Shown: positions 56,465 through 64,000 of the stretch, in pieces
How the letters are laid out: every line of letters begins with the position of its first letter
Numbering within the stretch: the stretch's first letter is position 1
NCBI RefSeq assembly: GCF_014699055.1
Contig: NZ_JACXAC010000004.1
Location: 1-64,000 of the forward strand
DNA from: Hymenobacter armeniacus
GTDB taxonomy: Bacteria; Bacteroidota; Bacteroidia; Cytophagales; Hymenobacteraceae
Length of the DNA stretch: 64,000 bases
Reading direction: 5' to 3'
Position numbers and translations under genes: made by a program
Notes under the pieces: generated by a model
Told to the model about the DNA's origin: nothing
The model's database searches: none
The model's input: only the letters and a program-made list of their open reading frames with translations

Positions 56465-56498
56465 ACAAAAAACCGCCCGTTCGCGAGAACGGGCGGTT
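56465..56498 (-). terminator. Terminator of the TPR protein gene
   Basis: AACCGCCCGTTC (56471-56482), GCGA loop and complement (56487-56498); on the minus strand it is followed by a T-run. Confidence 0.85.
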
Positions 56499-56527
56499 GC
56501 AAAAGTAGCGTCTAAGTCAGGGAATTG

Positions 56528-57931
56528 TTATTTCCGGAACTGCTCGATGAGTTTCTTCAGGCCCGGCTGCTCGCGCAACTCGGGAAAGTAGTCGAACAGC
56601 AGCACGTGCTGCTCGTAGTTGAGCGTGAGGGCCGTTTCCAGGGTGGTGTAGGCCTCGCGCATGCGGCCATCGGCCAGCAGGTAGGCGCACAGCATGTAAT
56701 GGAAATGGGCCTCCATGGGGTGCAGGTTCACGGCGTGGCGCACCAGGTCCACGGCTTCGGAGTAGTGCCCCTGCTCGTAGAGAATGGCGCTCCAGCTCAC
56801 CCAACCCTGCACGTCGTCGGGGGCCACCTCGGTGGCTTTCTCGTACGATTCGAGCGCGCTCACCACGTTGCCCACGTGGTTTTCGGCCGCGCCCAGCGCC
56901 GACCAGTACTCGCCGCTCTCGGCGTACAGCTCGGTGGCCTTGCGGAAGTAGTGGATGGCCTCAAACCAGCGCCCTTGCTCCTGCAGCAGCACGCCCTGGC
57001 CAAACCACGCCTCGTCCATCTGGGGGTTTATTTCCAGGGCCTGGCGGTAGTATTTGCGGGCGGGTTCCCAGTCGCGCAGCTTCTCGTAGCACTCGCCGAT
57101 GTTGCACAGGGCCTCATCCGTGGGCTGGCCGGGCGGGTAGGCCAGCTCAAACTCCGGAATGGCCTTGCGGTACTCCTGCTGGCACACAAAGGTGTCGGCC
57201 AGCCAGTGGTGGGCGTCGTGAAAGTCCGGGCTGATGGTCACGGCGTAGTCAAAGGCTTCGGCCGCTTTGGCAAAATCCTCGCGGCGGTACCAGTACTGGC
57301 CCAGGTTGTACCAGGCCGTAGCCGAGTACGGGTCGTCGTCGGTGAAGCGCTTGAAAAACTCCTCGTGCTCTTCCAGCCGGCCCGTAATGTCGAGGCAGTG
57401 CAACAGCTCCTGCACGCCGGTTTCGTTGTCGGGATTGAGGCGCAGGCTCTGCTTGTAGTGCTTGGCCGCGCTCTTGAATTTCTGCCAGCTCTGAAAAGCC
57501 AAGCCGAGGTTGAAGTGAATGTCTTCGCGCTCGGGTTCCTGCTCCAGGCCGGCCCGGAAAAACTCCACCGCCTCGGCAAACTCGCCGCGCTGGGTGCTGA
57601 TGATGCCGCGCGTCACGGCCACGTCGGCGTTGGTGGGGTCCAGGGCCGCTACTTCGTCAATCTGGCGCTCGGCTTCGGAATAGTCGCCGCGCATGGCCGT
57701 CACCTGGGCGCGGTCAATCAGCAGCTCGGTGGAAAAGGGGTATTGGCCCAACGCGGCCTCGCAGGCCTGCAGGGCATTGTCGAACGCGGCGTTGGTAACG
57801 TAGTGGTCGATGATGTTTTCGAAATCTTCCAGGTCGAAGAAAACGGGCTCCTGCTGCGCCACCATCTGCTCGAAACGACGAACGGTGTCCAGCACAGCCC
57901 GGTGGTTTTCAAAATGTTCGTTCATGCGCAT
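56528..57931 (-). CDS. Tetratricopeptide repeat protein
   Basis: This 467-residue protein consists almost entirely of TPR units (about eleven), such as VAVTRGIISTQRGEFAEAVEFFRAGLEQEP, IHFNLGLAFQSWQKFKSAAKHYKQSLRLNP and AWYNLGQYWYRREDFAKAAEAFDYAVTISP. There is no signal peptide, membrane segment or enzymatic domain, so a cytoplasmic scaffold is likely. Alternative ATG at 57925. Function unknown; it is not clearly linked to its neighbours. Confidence 0.85.
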   Translation of the reverse strand: MRMNEHFENHRAVLDTVRRFEQMVAQQEPVFFDLEDFENIIDHYVTNAAFDNALQACEAALGQYPFSTELLIDRAQVTAMRGDYSEAERQIDEVAALDPTNADVAVTRGIISTQRGEFAEAVEFFRAGLEQEPEREDIHFNLGLAFQSWQKFKSAAKHYKQSLRLNPDNETGVQELLHCLDITGRLEEHEEFFKRFTDDDPYSATAWYNLGQYWYRREDFAKAAEAFDYAVTISPDFHDAHHWLADTFVCQQEYRKAIPEFELAYPPGQPTDEALCNIGECYEKLRDWEPARKYYRQALEINPQMDEAWFGQGVLLQEQGRWFEAIHYFRKATELYAESGEYWSALGAAENHVGNVVSALESYEKATEVAPDDVQGWVSWSAILYEQGHYSEAVDLVRHAVNLHPMEAHFHYMLCAYLLADGRMREAYTTLETALTLNYEQHVLLFDYFPELREQPGLKKLIEQFRK

Positions 57932-58089
57932 AAAATCGCAGTTAAGTGGATTAATCGGGGTTTTAGGAAGGCGCGGGGTCGACGGGAAAATAAAGGAAAT
58001 AAACCGTCGGCCAGCGCCTCTTCACTCCACTTGTCAGTACTATGTCAATGATAACAAATATTGGGCAAAACCGTGCAATCCGGCTCTTG

Positions 58090-59106
58090 CTAAGATACGA
58101 TAACCGCCGGGGCAGTGGTCGTGTTCGCGGCCAGTTCAGCCGCGCACCAATCCAGCGTATCGGCTAACGGGCGGAATACTAAGCCAGTAGCGCTTTGTAC
58201 TTTGGCGTGCGCGTACACCACCGGCCGGCGGCCCGCTCGGGCCGTGTCCTTCGTGATGAGCGGCCGGGCACCCGTGAGCACGGCCCGGGCGTGCTCCAGG
58301 CGCCAAATGACTTCGGCGGCCCAGTCGGGCACGGCCACCGTGGGCGGGCGCCGCTGCAACGCCGCCGCCGCCTGCCGGAAAAACTCGCCCAGCGGCACCG
58401 CCTCCGCGCTGAGGATGTACCGCTCGCCGCTCAGCTCGGGCCGGTCCAGCGCCAGGGCCAGCAGCTGCGCCACCACGTCGCGCACGTCCACGAAGTTGAC
58501 CAGCCCGCGGGTATAAAAGCGGTGCTGCTGGTGCGCGTAGCGCAGCAGGCGCGTGCTGCTGCGGTTCCAGTCGCCGGGCCCCAGCACCACCGAAGGGTTC
58601 ACGATGACGGCCGACAAGCCCTCGGCCACGCCGCGCCACACTTCCAGCTCGCCCAGGTACTTCGAGGTGGCGTAGGCCGGGTGCGCGGCGCCCAGGTCCC
58701 AGGTGGCGGCCTCGGTCACGGTGAGGGTTCCGGTGGCCTCTGCTGCGCCCGCCGGCGTGCCCAGCGCGGCCACCGACGACACGTGCGCCAGCCGAATGCC
58801 CGGCCGTTCCAGGCAGGCGTCCACGATGGCGGCGGTGCCGTCCACGTTCACGCGCAGCAGCGCGTCCTCATCCTGCGGCGCGTAGGAAACCAGCCCGGCG
58901 CAATGAAATACGTGCGTGACCTCGGGTGTGAGGGCTGCGCGCAGCAGGTCGGTATCCAGCAGGTCGCCGGCCAGCCATTCCACGCCCGGAGCGGCGTTGG
59001 TTGGCGCGGCCCCGCGGTGCAGGGCGCGCACCGCCAGCCCGCGCGCCCGCAGCGCCCGCAACAGAAAGGAACCAATGAGGCCGGTGCCGCCGGTAACGAA
59101 AACCAT
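58090..59106 (-). CDS. NAD-dependent epimerase/dehydratase family protein (extended SDR)
   Basis: This 338-residue enzyme has the Rossmann motif GGTGLIG (6-12), the downstream GDLLDTD, FHCAGLVSY, a Ser-Tyr-Lys active site with HVSSVA and AYATSKYLGE, and LNPS-type NPSVVLGPGDW. It falls with the dihydroflavonol reductase-like and sugar epimerase group of atypical/extended SDRs; the substrate is unknown. It lies just downstream of the polysaccharide export operon on the same strand but is separated from it by a 26-bp palindrome. Confidence 0.88.
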   Translation of the reverse strand: MVFVTGGTGLIGSFLLRALRARGLAVRALHRGAAPTNAAPGVEWLAGDLLDTDLLRAALTPEVTHVFHCAGLVSYAPQDEDALLRVNVDGTAAIVDACLERPGIRLAHVSSVAALGTPAGAAEATGTLTVTEAATWDLGAAHPAYATSKYLGELEVWRGVAEGLSAVIVNPSVVLGPGDWNRSSTRLLRYAHQQHRFYTRGLVNFVDVRDVVAQLLALALDRPELSGERYILSAEAVPLGEFFRQAAAALQRRPPTVAVPDWAAEVIWRLEHARAVLTGARPLITKDTARAGRRPVVYAHAKVQSATGLVFRPLADTLDWCAAELAANTTTAPAVIVS

Positions 59107-59111
59107 ATTTT

Positions 59112-59205
59112 TAGTGGTGAGTGGTTAACGGTTAGTGATGAGAGAATAGTTGGTGGCAGTCAACGTTAATTGCATTAACCACTAACCGTTAACCACTCAC
59201 CACTA
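59112..59205. repeat. Perfect 26-bp inverted repeat
   Basis: Arms 59112-59137 and 59180-59205 (core GTGGTTAACGGTTAGTG) are perfect inverted copies around 42 bases. The element begins directly after the CpsB-type gene and is more A/T-rich than the other palindromes here. Confidence 0.88.
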
Positions 59206-59206
59206 C

Positions 59207-59989
59207 CTAAAGCGTACTGTTCAGCAGGGGCAGGCGCAGCAGCTTTTGCAGATACGGCTGCGGCACGGTGCGGCGCAGCAGAGTATCGGTGTGGCGCAGG
59301 TGGTGGGCGTCGGTGCCCACGAAATCGACCAGGCCGCCGTCAATCAGCTCCTCGGCCACCCGTTTGGCCCCGGGCGAATAGTAGCCGGCCAGCGAGTTGA
59401 GGTTCACCTGCAGCAGCACATCGTAGTCGCGGCGCAGCTTCTCTATTTCGGCCAGCCGCCCATACAGGTACGTGTACCGCTCCGGGTGGGCCAGCACCGG
59501 CCGGTAGCCCTGCGATTTCATCTCAAAAATGATGTCGAACAGGTTGAGCGGCTCGTTCATGTACGACGTCTCAAACAGCAGGTACCGCTTCTCGCCGCCG
59601 AAGGTGAGCATCTCGGTGCCGTCGGCCAACTTCCGGCCCAAGAACTCGTCCAGGTAATACTCGGCCGCGCAGTCCAGCTCCACGTCGCCCAGGCCGGCAC
59701 TGGCGGCGGCTTCGCGCAACAGCTGCAGCGCCGCCCGAATGCCTTCCGGCGTGTTCTTGTAGAAGTCGCCCATGATGTGGGGCGTCATCACCAGCTTGCG
59801 GTAGCCGAGGGCGCGCAGGGCCCGCAGCAGGTCCAGCGAGTGCTCCACCGTTTCGGCCCCGTCGTCGAGGCCGGGCAACAGGTGCGAGTGCATGTCGGCC
59901 CCCAGCGCCGCCAGGGCCGCCACGGGCAGAGCCGCCGGGGCGGCCTCAGCCGCTGCCCCGCCAAAAAGCCTTTGCCAGAGCGAAGCCAT
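59207..59989 (-). CDS. CpsB/YwqE-type tyrosine-protein phosphatase (PHP family)
   Basis: This 260-residue PHP-domain phosphatase has DMHSHLLPGLDDG (32-44), LVMTPHIMGDF, a Glu in LFETSYM, HPERY and the final GTDAHH, the metal ligands of the family. CpsB proteins remove phosphate from the tyrosine tail of the polysaccharide co-polymerase kinase. The substrate here is almost certainly the Wzc-type kinase encoded immediately upstream, with only 14 bases between the genes. Together they cycle phosphorylation to control chain length or export. Confidence 0.92.
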   Translation of the reverse strand: MASLWQRLFGGAAAEAAPAALPVAALAALGADMHSHLLPGLDDGAETVEHSLDLLRALRALGYRKLVMTPHIMGDFYKNTPEGIRAALQLLREAAASAGLGDVELDCAAEYYLDEFLGRKLADGTEMLTFGGEKRYLLFETSYMNEPLNLFDIIFEMKSQGYRPVLAHPERYTYLYGRLAEIEKLRRDYDVLLQVNLNSLAGYYSPGAKRVAEELIDGGLVDFVGTDAHHLRHTDTLLRRTVPQPYLQKLLRLPLLNSTL

Positions 59990-60003
59990 CGGTTCAGAAT
60001 GCG

Positions 60004-62514
60004 TTAAGACAAGAACTTCTTCAGCTTCTGGCCGAAGGTAAGCGGCTTGGTCACGGGCTCTTCGTAGTATCCCTGACCGTATGCCCCGTAGCCGTAGCCA
60101 TATCCGTAGCCGTAGCCATACCCGTAGCCGTAGCCGGCCCCGGCAGGCGCGTCATTCAGGATGGTGCACATGTTCGTGAAGTTGTTGCTCCGCATCAGCC
60201 GGTTCATGTTCTTGATGAAGGCTTTGCGCGAGTAGTCAGCCCGCACGATGTAGAGCGGAATGTCGGCCTTGCGCATGATGAGGATGCCGTCGGTCACGAG
60301 GCCCACGGGCGGGGTGTCGATGAGGATAACGTCGTAGGTCCGGAACAGCTCCTGAATCATCAGGTCGAACCGGTCGCTCAAAATCAGCTCCGAGGGGTTC
60401 GGCGGCGTGGGGCCTGCCGAAATGAACTGCAACGACTCGATGTTGGTAGGCTGAATGCACTCCTGCACGGTGTGCCGCTCGATGAGAATGGTGCTCACGC
60501 CGCGCGTGTTTTCGGCGCCAAACGCTAGGTTCACTTTCGGCTTGCGCATGTCCAAATCGAGGATGATGACGCGCTGGCCCGAGAGGGCAATGATGCCGGC
60601 CAGGTTCACCGTCACGAAGGTTTTGCCCTCGCCCGAGATGGTCGACGTCACCGAAATCAGCCGCTTCTTCTTGGCCGAGCTGATGAAGTCCAGGTTGGTG
60701 CGGATGGAGCGGATGGATTCCGAAATAGCCGACTTGGGGTTCTTGTCCACCACCAAACGCGAAATCTCCATCTTCTCCTTGTCGTAAGTCGGGATGATGC
60801 CCAGCACCGACGCCTTGGTGTTGCGTTCCAGCTCGCGCACGTTGGTCACGGTGTTGTGCATGAAGTAGCGCACCGCAATCAGGCCCAGGCCCAGCAGCAG
60901 GCCACCCACCAGCCCAATGGCGTAGGCAATGAGCTTGCTCGGGAAAATGGGCGCGGCCGGAGGCGAAGCCGGCGACAGAATCTGGAAGTCGGCAATCTGG
61001 CCGGCTTGCTGAATGCCGAACTGAATTTTTGTGTTAAACAGCTCCAGATAGCTCTTGCCATAAAGGTCTACCGGGCGCTTGAGGCGCTCAAGCTCCGTGC
61101 CCTGCGTCGGTTTCTGGTCTAGCAGAGCGTTGAGTTTGTCGCTCTGCCGACCCAGCAGCGCCAACTGACGGCGCAGCAGGCTCTGGTCCTGTTGCAGCAG
61201 GCGCTTGATTTTGTTGCGCGTGAACGCCACACCGGCTTCGCGCTGCTGCACGGCTTCGGTCTTTTCGGTGCTGGAGCGGCGCAGGCGGCGCAGATCCCAT
61301 TGCTGGCCGTTCAGGTCGTTCAGCGTCACGGCCAGCTGCGGGTCTTCCAAGCCGGCGATGGCCGGGATGGTTTGCTCCACAGTTTCGTTTTCCGACGTCG
61401 TGATGCTTTCGTCGTTTATCAAGCGGCTGATGCTGGCCAGCAGGTTTGCCTTCTCTTCCAATTCCAATCGGTCTTCCTCAAGCTTTTCCAGCTTGGTGGT
61501 AAGGGCCGCGGCATCGGCCTGCACGTCGTAGGTTTTGTTGGCCTGCGTAAACGCCTTCAGCCGGTCTTCCGCGGCCTGTAGTTCCTTGCGGTTGTCGTCG
61601 AGGGTTTTGTTGAGGAAGTTGGTTTTCAAAGTGGTCGACAGCCGTTTTTGAAAGAGCTTCTCCTTCAAATACACTTGGTCAATGGCATCGACGATGCTGC
61701 GGGCCTTGGTGGGGCTGTTGTCCTTGAACGATATCTGGATGGTGTTGGCATCGGGGTTTACGATGTCGACGGCCAGGTTTTTATCCAGATAGGCGTTCAC
61801 CGCCGACTCATCCTGAATGGTGAAGTGGTAGTCGGCTTCGCGGGCCGCTTCGGTCAGGTCCTTGGTGCCGCTCACCAGCAGCTTGATGCCGGGCAGCGTA
61901 ATGGGCTGGTCCAGGGCATACACCCCGCCCAGCGACTGGCCCTGGCCCACCACGTCGAGCTTGAATTGGCGCGGCCCGGTGAACTTGAGGTTGAACTTGC
62001 GATTGTACAGCGCCACGTCGCTGATGTCGTACTTGACGTGAAAGGGCGAGGTGTTGTACAGCTCGGTTTCGAGCACCGTGCCCTGCACGTAGTAGTTCAC
62101 GTCCAGCGCCAGCGAGTCTTTCAGGCGGCGGTAGATGATGTTCGACTTGATGAGCTCCACTTCGCCCGCCAGCTTGCTGGTCCGGGCCTTGTCGGCGGCG
62201 GCCGGGGCAATCTGGTCGGCAATGCCTACTTCGGCGGCCTGGGCCCGCTCGTCAATTTTTAGCAGCGAAACCGACTGGTACACCGGCTTGGTGTAGCGCA
62301 GGTACAGCCACGAGGCCGTGACGCCCAGCACCACCAGCAACAGCAGCCACAGCAGGCTGCGCCGGGCCACCAGCACCAGGGTCGCAATGTCGAGGCCTCC
62401 GGCGTCGTCATCGTCAGCCTGCATGCCGGTCGAAGGGGCCGACGGGGGCGCCGCTACTCCGCCCGACGCGTTGCGGATGAGTTCTTCTATTTCGGTATTT
62501 TCGTTTATAGCCAT
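60004..62514 (-). CDS. Wzc-type exopolysaccharide tyrosine autokinase
   Basis: This 836-residue BY-kinase combines chain-length control and autophosphorylation. An N-terminal membrane helix (SLLWLLLLVVLGVTASWLYLRY) begins the Wzz domain, followed by long coiled-coil helices, a GNVR-type segment (RLKRPVDLYGKSYLELFNTKIQ), a second helix (AYAIGLVGGLLLGLGLIAV) and the cytoplasmic kinase with Walker A TSTISGEGKTFVTVN, Walker A' LDLDMRKP and Walker B VILIDTPPVGL. The C-terminal tail has eleven tyrosines, eight in a perfect Gly-Tyr repeat, which would be the autophosphorylation cluster. It is 64 bases after the Wza-type gene and precedes its phosphatase. Confidence 0.95.
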   Translation of the reverse strand: MAINENTEIEELIRNASGGVAAPPSAPSTGMQADDDDAGGLDIATLVLVARRSLLWLLLLVVLGVTASWLYLRYTKPVYQSVSLLKIDERAQAAEVGIADQIAPAAADKARTSKLAGEVELIKSNIIYRRLKDSLALDVNYYVQGTVLETELYNTSPFHVKYDISDVALYNRKFNLKFTGPRQFKLDVVGQGQSLGGVYALDQPITLPGIKLLVSGTKDLTEAAREADYHFTIQDESAVNAYLDKNLAVDIVNPDANTIQISFKDNSPTKARSIVDAIDQVYLKEKLFQKRLSTTLKTNFLNKTLDDNRKELQAAEDRLKAFTQANKTYDVQADAAALTTKLEKLEEDRLELEEKANLLASISRLINDESITTSENETVEQTIPAIAGLEDPQLAVTLNDLNGQQWDLRRLRRSSTEKTEAVQQREAGVAFTRNKIKRLLQQDQSLLRRQLALLGRQSDKLNALLDQKPTQGTELERLKRPVDLYGKSYLELFNTKIQFGIQQAGQIADFQILSPASPPAAPIFPSKLIAYAIGLVGGLLLGLGLIAVRYFMHNTVTNVRELERNTKASVLGIIPTYDKEKMEISRLVVDKNPKSAISESIRSIRTNLDFISSAKKKRLISVTSTISGEGKTFVTVNLAGIIALSGQRVIILDLDMRKPKVNLAFGAENTRGVSTILIERHTVQECIQPTNIESLQFISAGPTPPNPSELILSDRFDLMIQELFRTYDVILIDTPPVGLVTDGILIMRKADIPLYIVRADYSRKAFIKNMNRLMRSNNFTNMCTILNDAPAGAGYGYGYGYGYGYGYGYGAYGQGYYEEPVTKPLTFGQKLKKFLS

Positions 62515-62578
62515 TGCACTAGTATCGCCAACTCACTTTGGGTTTCCGTGGTATACGGTAGGTGGAGCAAATCAGACC

Positions 62579-63532
62579 TTACCGATTTAATTGGGAGATA
62601 ATGAAGTAAGTAGTAGTCACCACCAAACTCGCTACCCCGATGAGCGGGTTCAAATCGGCAAGGTTATCGAGGAAGGGACGTCGAATGGGCTCGATGTAAA
62701 TCACGTCGTTGGGCTCAATCTGCAGGTTGGCCCGTCGCATGCCGTTGAGCGTCGACAAATCGATTTGCTGCACGCGCGGGTTTTTCAAATCGCCGCGAAT
62801 GATGCGGATGTTGTCGGCGCGGCCGCCGTTGCGGTACAGGCCCGTGCCGCCGCCGCCGCCACCTTGGCCATCTATCCCGCCAGCCAGGGCCAGTACTTCC
62901 AGCAGGTTCATGTTGTCGTTGGTGAGGGCGATGACCTGTCCGCCGGTGGCCCCAAGCACGATGACGCGGTTGTTGGTCACGCGCGTCGTCACAAAAGACT
63001 CCTTGTAAAACTCATTGAAGCGAATGGCCAGCACGCTGTCGGCCTGCAGCAGCGAAAGCCCCTTCACCGTCACCCGGCCTACCAAGGGCAGCACCACCGT
63101 GCCGTCGGCCTGCACCAGAAACTCCGAACCACCCGTTGCCGAACCCGCGCCCTGCCCGGTGTTGCGTTGCGGCGCGGCGTTGCGGCTGCCAGCGTTGTTT
63201 TGCTGCCCGCCTATCACGGTGCCGCGGCTGGGCAGCGTGCCAGAAGGCTGGCCAAACTGCAGTTCCCCGTTGGGGTCCAGAATGCGCTCGCCTTTGTTGG
63301 TGTTCACCCGCACTTCCAGAAAGTCGTTGGGCTGAATGACATAATTGCGCTCGGTCCGGTTCAGGGCGATGCGCAGCTTGGTGCTGTCGAGTTGGCGGCC
63401 CTGGCTGTCGGTTAGGCGAAAGAGCGTTCTTTTTTGATAGTATTTCGTCGAAGCGCACGACGAAAACAGCAGCACGGCCGGCAGCGCGAGCAGCCACAGC
63501 CGCCCGAGGCGGCGAAGGAAAAAAGAAGGCAT
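62579..63532 (-). CDS. Polysaccharide export outer-membrane lipoprotein (Wza-like)
   Basis: This 317-residue lipoprotein has the lipobox LLFSSC (Cys26), a polysaccharide export domain (YVIQPNDFLEVRVNTNKGERILDP) interrupted by a Gly/Asn/Gln/Arg-rich segment, and a SLBB domain (RVIVLGATGGQVIALTNDNMNLLEVLALAGGID) with a Gly-rich loop. It ends with a membrane helix (LIGVASLVVTTTYFIISQL), unusual for classical Wza but common in Bacteroidota versions. It would form the export channel with the Wzc-type kinase as partner. ATG 63532 gives the lipoprotein signal; the earlier ATG at 63616 does not. Confidence 0.92.
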   Translation of the reverse strand: MPSFFLRRLGRLWLLALPAVLLFSSCASTKYYQKRTLFRLTDSQGRQLDSTKLRIALNRTERNYVIQPNDFLEVRVNTNKGERILDPNGELQFGQPSGTLPSRGTVIGGQQNNAGSRNAAPQRNTGQGAGSATGGSEFLVQADGTVVLPLVGRVTVKGLSLLQADSVLAIRFNEFYKESFVTTRVTNNRVIVLGATGGQVIALTNDNMNLLEVLALAGGIDGQGGGGGGTGLYRNGGRADNIRIIRGDLKNPRVQQIDLSTLNGMRRANLQIEPNDVIYIEPIRRPFLDNLADLNPLIGVASLVVTTTYFIISQLNR

Positions 63533-63613
63533 GAAGGCCAAAGAATACAGTATCAACGAAAAAAATCCGGGAAAATCCATTGGCGACGGCCGCAGGTTCT
63601 CCCCAAAAAGCCT

Positions 63614-63644
63614 CAAAAGTAACGCTTTTGCCGCGCCCTTTCAA
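63614..63644 (-). promoter_or_regulatory. Predicted promoter of the exopolysaccharide export operon
   Basis: On the minus strand TTG (63644-63642), 20 bases, TACTTTTG (63621-63614), an exact match to both Bacteroidota promoter elements. It would drive the Wza, Wzc and CpsB genes with a leader of about 75 bases. Confidence 0.7.
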
Positions 63645-63697
63645 GAAACGGCCGCCGGGCGGCTGCGGCGGGCCGCCGTTTCCAACGTCTAAAACCG

Positions 63698-63705
63698 TAC
63701 TTTCG
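63698..63705 (+). promoter_or_regulatory. Possible -7 element of the acyl-CoA dehydrogenase gene
   Basis: TACTTTCG is one mismatch from TAnnTTTG, with TTT about 17 bases upstream, 80 bases before the ATG. Weak evidence. Confidence 0.3.
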
Positions 63706-63786
63706 TGGAGCCAAAACGAACACTCGTTGGGTTTGGCAGTTCCCGTTCTGTACCTACTCATAATTCCCACCAATCGTTCTCCTTAC

Positions 63787-64000
63787 ATGGAAGCCGTAGC
63801 CACCGAAAACCAAACCATGATTGCGCAGATGGTGCGCGATTTTGGCGCCCAGCACATCAAGCCCCACATGATGAAGTGGGACGAAAGCCAGGAATTCCCC
63901 GTCGATGTGTTTCACAAGCTGGGCGAGCTGGGCCTGATGGGCGTGCTCGTGCCGCAGGAGTACGGCGGCTCCGGCTTCGGCTACATGGAGTACGTCACGG
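63787..64000 (+). CDS. Acyl-CoA dehydrogenase, N-terminal part (runs off the window)
   Basis: The first 71 codons read MEAVATENQTMIAQMVRDFG, then FPVDVFHKLGELGLMGVLVPQEYGGSGFG, the typical N-terminal helical domain of acyl-CoA dehydrogenases, which oxidise acyl-CoA thioesters to enoyl-CoA using FAD. The catalytic Glu and FAD motifs lie beyond the window edge, so chain-length class cannot be judged. It is divergent from the export operon. Confidence 0.9.
   Translation, partial: MEAVATENQTMIAQMVRDFGAQHIKPHMMKWDESQEFPVDVFHKLGELGLMGVLVPQEYGGSGFGYMEYVT

Overview
The window looks like chromosome from a GC-rich member of the Bacteroidota, most likely Hymenobacter or a close relative. The evidence is a 16S rRNA 5' end of Bacteroidota type at the left edge, a SusC/SusD pair, proteins with type IX secretion (T9SS) C-terminal sorting domains, a hybrid two-component regulator, promoters of the TAnnTTTG type, and many long palindromic intergenic repeats. 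The genus is an inference from sequence style. I see no tRNA, insertion sequence, phage gene or CRISPR array.

Layout. 1-3509: start of an rRNA operon (minus strand) with its promoter, a GNAT acetyltransferase and a HelD-type helicase. 3531-18043: a fructan utilisation locus on the minus strand, made of a hybrid sensor/regulator with a periplasmic sugar-binding domain, a sugar/H+ symporter, fructokinase, SusC, SusD, a classical GH32 enzyme and a large GH32 enzyme with LamG and T9SS domains. 18194-30302: alpha-glucan genes (two GH97 enzymes, a SusR-like regulator, a GH13 lipoprotein amylase) surrounding a three-gene periplasmic aldehyde oxidoreductase of PaoABC type. 30488-37249: a LytS/LytTR pair, a secreted amidohydrolase, a GIN-domain protein, a small secreted protein and uvrB. 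37366-40723: an ECF sigma factor overlapping a gene for an inner-membrane-anchored protein with a long low-complexity linker and an outer-membrane-like barrel, then wrbA. 40927-46632: a second LytS/LytTR pair, a serine hydrolase and a BcrAB-like ABC exporter. 46805-52396: TonB-dependent receptor, aroE, DedA and bestrophin. 52599-58090: a large T9SS cargo protein, a phosphosulfolactate synthase and a TPR protein. 58090-63532: an SDR protein and an exopolysaccharide export operon (Wza, Wzc-type kinase, CpsB-type phosphatase). 63787-end: start of an acyl-CoA dehydrogenase.

The fructan locus is a coherent pathway. The surface enzymes and SusCD degrade and import fructan, the symporter moves fructose inward, fructokinase phosphorylates it, and the regulator senses the released sugar. 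The alpha-glucan genes lack their own SusCD pair here.

The most unusual item is the sigma factor/anchored-barrel pair at 37366-39640, which could be an envelope-spanning signalling device. Other points of interest are a GH32 enzyme with Glu at the nucleophile position, a heptanucleotide repeat that supplies the stop codon of a sensor kinase, a Gly-Tyr repeat tail on the Wzc-type kinase, a cargo protein whose two repeats differ in base composition, and at least eight nested or perfect long palindromes.
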